A DNA stretch of 64,000 nucleotides from Psettodes erumei (taxonomy: Eukaryota; Chordata; Actinopteri; Pleuronectiformes; Psettodidae): positions 4,840,501 through 4,904,500 of the forward strand of contig JAFBJZ010000888.1 in NCBI GenBank assembly GCA_016785225.1. The letters run 5' to 3'. The notes beneath the pieces were generated by a model. It was not told the DNA's origin and did not search any database. It saw only the letters and a program-made list of their open reading frames with translations. Positions 62,185 through 64,000 of the stretch are shown piece after piece (positions within the stretch are counted from its first letter, which is position 1; each line of letters opens with the position of its first letter). The translations under genes were made by a program, and so were the position numbers.

Positions 62185-62190
62185 GAAATG

Positions 62191-63010
62191 CCTCAGGCAA
62201 CAAAAACCCAAAAGGGATGAGGAACCACTGGGCCCATCATGGAAGGACAAGCCCTTGCATGGCATGTACCACCAACAAATTGAAGAAGTGGCTGATATGG
62301 ACAAAGCATACCAGTGGCTGGAAAAGGCTGGACTGAAAGACAGCACAGAGGCACTAACCATGGCAGCACAGGAACAGGCCCTAAACACCAGAGCAATAGA
62401 GGCTGGGGTCTATCACACCAGACAAGACCCCAGGTGCAGGCTGTGCAGAGAAGGCCCTGAGACAGTCCAACACATCACAGCAGGGTGTAAGGTGCTGGCA
62501 GGCAAGGCATACATTGAGTGGCATAACCAGGTAGCGGGCATAGTATACAGGAACATCTGTACAGAGTATGGACTGGAGGTCCCAGGGTCCAGATGGGAGA
62601 CACCCCCAAAGGTGACAGAGAACAAACAGGCCAAGATCCTGTGGGACTTCCAGATCCAGACTGACAAGATGGTGATGGCCAATCAGCCTGACATAGTGGT
62701 GGTGGATAAACATTGGAAGACAGTGGTAGTGATAGATGTAGCAATCCCCAGCGATAGCAACATCAGAAAGAAAGAACATGAGAAGCTCGAGAAATACCAA
62801 GGGCTGAGAGAGGAGATAGAGGAAATGTGGGGTGTGAAGGCAACAGTGGTACCAATAGTGATCGGGGCACTAGGGGCGGTGACCCCCAAGCAGGAAGGAT
62901 GGCTCCAACAGATACCAGGAACAACATCAGAGATCTCTGTCCAAAAGAGCGCAATGCTAGGAACAACTAAGACCCTGCGCAGAACCCTCAGACTCCCAGG
63001 CCTCTGGTAG
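62191..63010 (+). pseudogene. R4-type LINE CCHC knuckle and restriction-like endonuclease
   Basis: C-terminal part, open to its natural stop after L-P-G-L-W. C-R-L-C-x8-H-x4-C (62435-62490) is the CCHC nucleic-acid-binding knuckle. Q-P-D-I-V-V-V-D with V-V-V-I-D-V-A-I-P about 11 residues later (62685-62750) is the PD-(D/E)XK-type endonuclease core that nicks the target in R2/R4-group elements. These residues look intact; the element is inactivated upstream. Confidence 0.88.
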
Positions 63011-63080
63011 AAGACCTGAGTCTGAAGGAGACACCGCCCAGGTGGGCGAGAAGGAGATTTTTTTTTTATATATATGTATA

Positions 63081-64000
63081 TATCAGGACTCTGAATGTTC
63101 TTGACAACATACTATGTTCCAGTGAACCAGCAACCTTCAGTGAGCTGGAATAAACTGTCACATAACCAGATGTGTTAATAGTCATGTCTCCTTGAGAGGA
63201 TAAAAAAGGGTTATTTCTGCTACTATAGTTGCAAGCAAACTTATGAACCTACCACATTACAGTGTCTATTTTATTGAGCTTATATTTTTTGTTTTTGCCT
63301 GTTCATTTAGATTGTGATGTCTGAAACTGCTATAATATCAAACTAAAAGGAAAATGAAACTTCCCCAGTGAGTCTGGCATACCTCCCGCTATCAGATTAG
63401 GGTGTAATCTGGCATTAAACATGTCTTTTTTTTGTAGCTTCTCAAATGGAAGTGTAATTTAGTTTGCGGGCTTTGTGTCTGATATGGAAGTCAAAAGCTC
63501 CTTGTTTCTGAGAAGACAGCAGGCCCCATGGTGTTTATATGTTAATGACATTTTCCAACCATTCACCTGATGCTCCTGTTGCCAAAGCAACAGGCGGCAG
63601 TGAATACCAGATGAAACAAGAACTTTGTCTGTTTTTGTTAGGGACATGGCTTGGGTCAGAATGTGTTTCTTTGGTTTTAAACAAACCAAGAAAGAATATA
63701 AAAAAGATAATCTAGAGATTCAGTAAGAAAAATGCTGTAAAAAATCTACTGTCACTATTTACATGAAATAGTATGTTCGCGTCTTTTCCAAATGCTGCAG
63801 ACAAATTATAAAATGTACAAGATTCATCCAGAATGATGGTTTATTATTATTATTATTAGCCTGGCATAGTCAAGACCATGCTATAAAATGGAGATTAATA
63901 AGGTTTGATTATTGATTATTCCAGCATCATCCTGACCAGTGTAACTTGGGGCACGACCTGACTGAATCAGAAATAAGTGTAGGAGTAGAAAATTTTGACC
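63081..64000. other. Intron 2, right edge
   Basis: AT-rich; only a (TTA)6 run at 63841-63858 stands out. No exon 3 of csmd3 is visible. Confidence 0.45.
63841..63858. repeat. (TTA)6 microsatellite
   Basis: Six TTA units. Confidence 0.9.

Larger units (their letters stand above)
59610..63080 (+). mobile_element. R4/Dong/Rex6-type LINE, nearly full length, frameshifted
   Basis: A site-specific-type non-LTR retrotransposon with a single ORF, sense to csmd3. Recognisable in order: N-terminal region (59993-60577), reverse transcriptase (60816-61809), thumb/connection (about 61790-62128), CCHC knuckle (62435-62490) and restriction-like endonuclease (about 62660-62770), ending at the stop 63008-63010. 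Several frameshifts and stops, plus a nested 56-bp insertion, make it inactive. The 3' end is close to the T10-ATATATATGTATATAT run after the ORF. The 5' boundary is uncertain, between about 59600 and 59990. No target-site duplication was identified. The endonuclease type separates it from L1/L2-like LINEs. Confidence 0.88.
48942..64000 (+). other. csmd3: csmd3 intron 2, left part (open at window end)
   Basis: Begins GTAAGAG after the phase-2 donor of exon 2 and runs past the right edge. No open frame in the remaining 15 kb resembles the second half of a CUB domain or a Sushi domain, so exon 3 must lie further right. The intron is loaded with transposon relics: a foldback element, a deleted hAT element and an R4-type LINE, the last two inserted on the sense strand. 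Confidence 0.8.

Noticed and set aside
1..64000. CRISPR arrays, bacterial operons, phage or plasmid modules
   Set aside because: All direct repeats are microsatellites or dispersed transposons; intron structure and the csmd3 exons identify vertebrate DNA.

Overview
The window reads as AT-rich vertebrate DNA, almost certainly from a ray-finned (teleost) fish. It has long gene-free stretches, abundant (AC)n/(GT)n microsatellites, GT-AG introns, and relics of the transposon mix usual in fish genomes: an R4/Dong/Rex6-type LINE, Tc1-like and hAT DNA transposons, and L1- and L2/CR1-like LINE fragments. I see no bacterial, phage or CRISPR features. Species and fish lineage cannot be fixed from the sequence alone.

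The only host protein-coding gene I can support is the 5' end of csmd3 (CUB and Sushi multiple domains 3), on the + strand. Exon 1 (35309-35486) encodes a short cytoplasmic-type N-terminus with an R-R-C-x-K-C-G-R motif and a hydrophobic membrane segment. Exon 2 (48719-48941) encodes the first part of the first CUB domain. Intron 1 is about 13.2 kb (phase 1). Intron 2 (phase 2) runs off the right edge, and no exon 3 is visible in the remaining 15 kb.

Layout: 1-34.98 kb is upstream intergenic sequence with microsatellites, purine/pyrimidine tracts, two pairs of degraded interspersed repeats (3.28-3.50 and 20.40-20.55 kb; 19.0-19.45 and 21.69-22.10 kb), an L1-like reverse transcriptase scrap (22.93-23.14 kb), an L2/CR1-like LINE scrap (24.34-24.83 kb) and a decayed Tc1-like transposon (27.27-28.33 kb). 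The csmd3 leader and putative promoter lie at about 34.6-35.3 kb, flanked by two near-identical poly-C/(CA)n tracts. Intron 1 starts with a compound GT/GC/GA microsatellite 56 bases after the donor site and carries a hAT-type MITE with target-site duplication (45.40-45.90 kb). Intron 2 carries a foldback hairpin element (49.66-49.79 kb), an internally deleted BED-finger hAT transposon with a perfect 8-bp target-site duplication (52.67-53.76 kb), a 66-bp perfect AT palindrome (57.09-57.15 kb) and an almost full-length but frameshifted R4-type LINE with reverse transcriptase, CCHC knuckle and restriction-like endonuclease segments (about 59.6-63.08 kb). The LINE is itself interrupted by a 56-bp tail of another retroelement.

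No new multi-gene system is evident. The most useful points are the csmd3 5' end (including a possible two-codon upstream ORF), the non-B-DNA tracts around its first exon, and the dated nest of transposons in its introns. One 246-codon ORF upstream (12210-12950) is longer than expected by chance and is unexplained.
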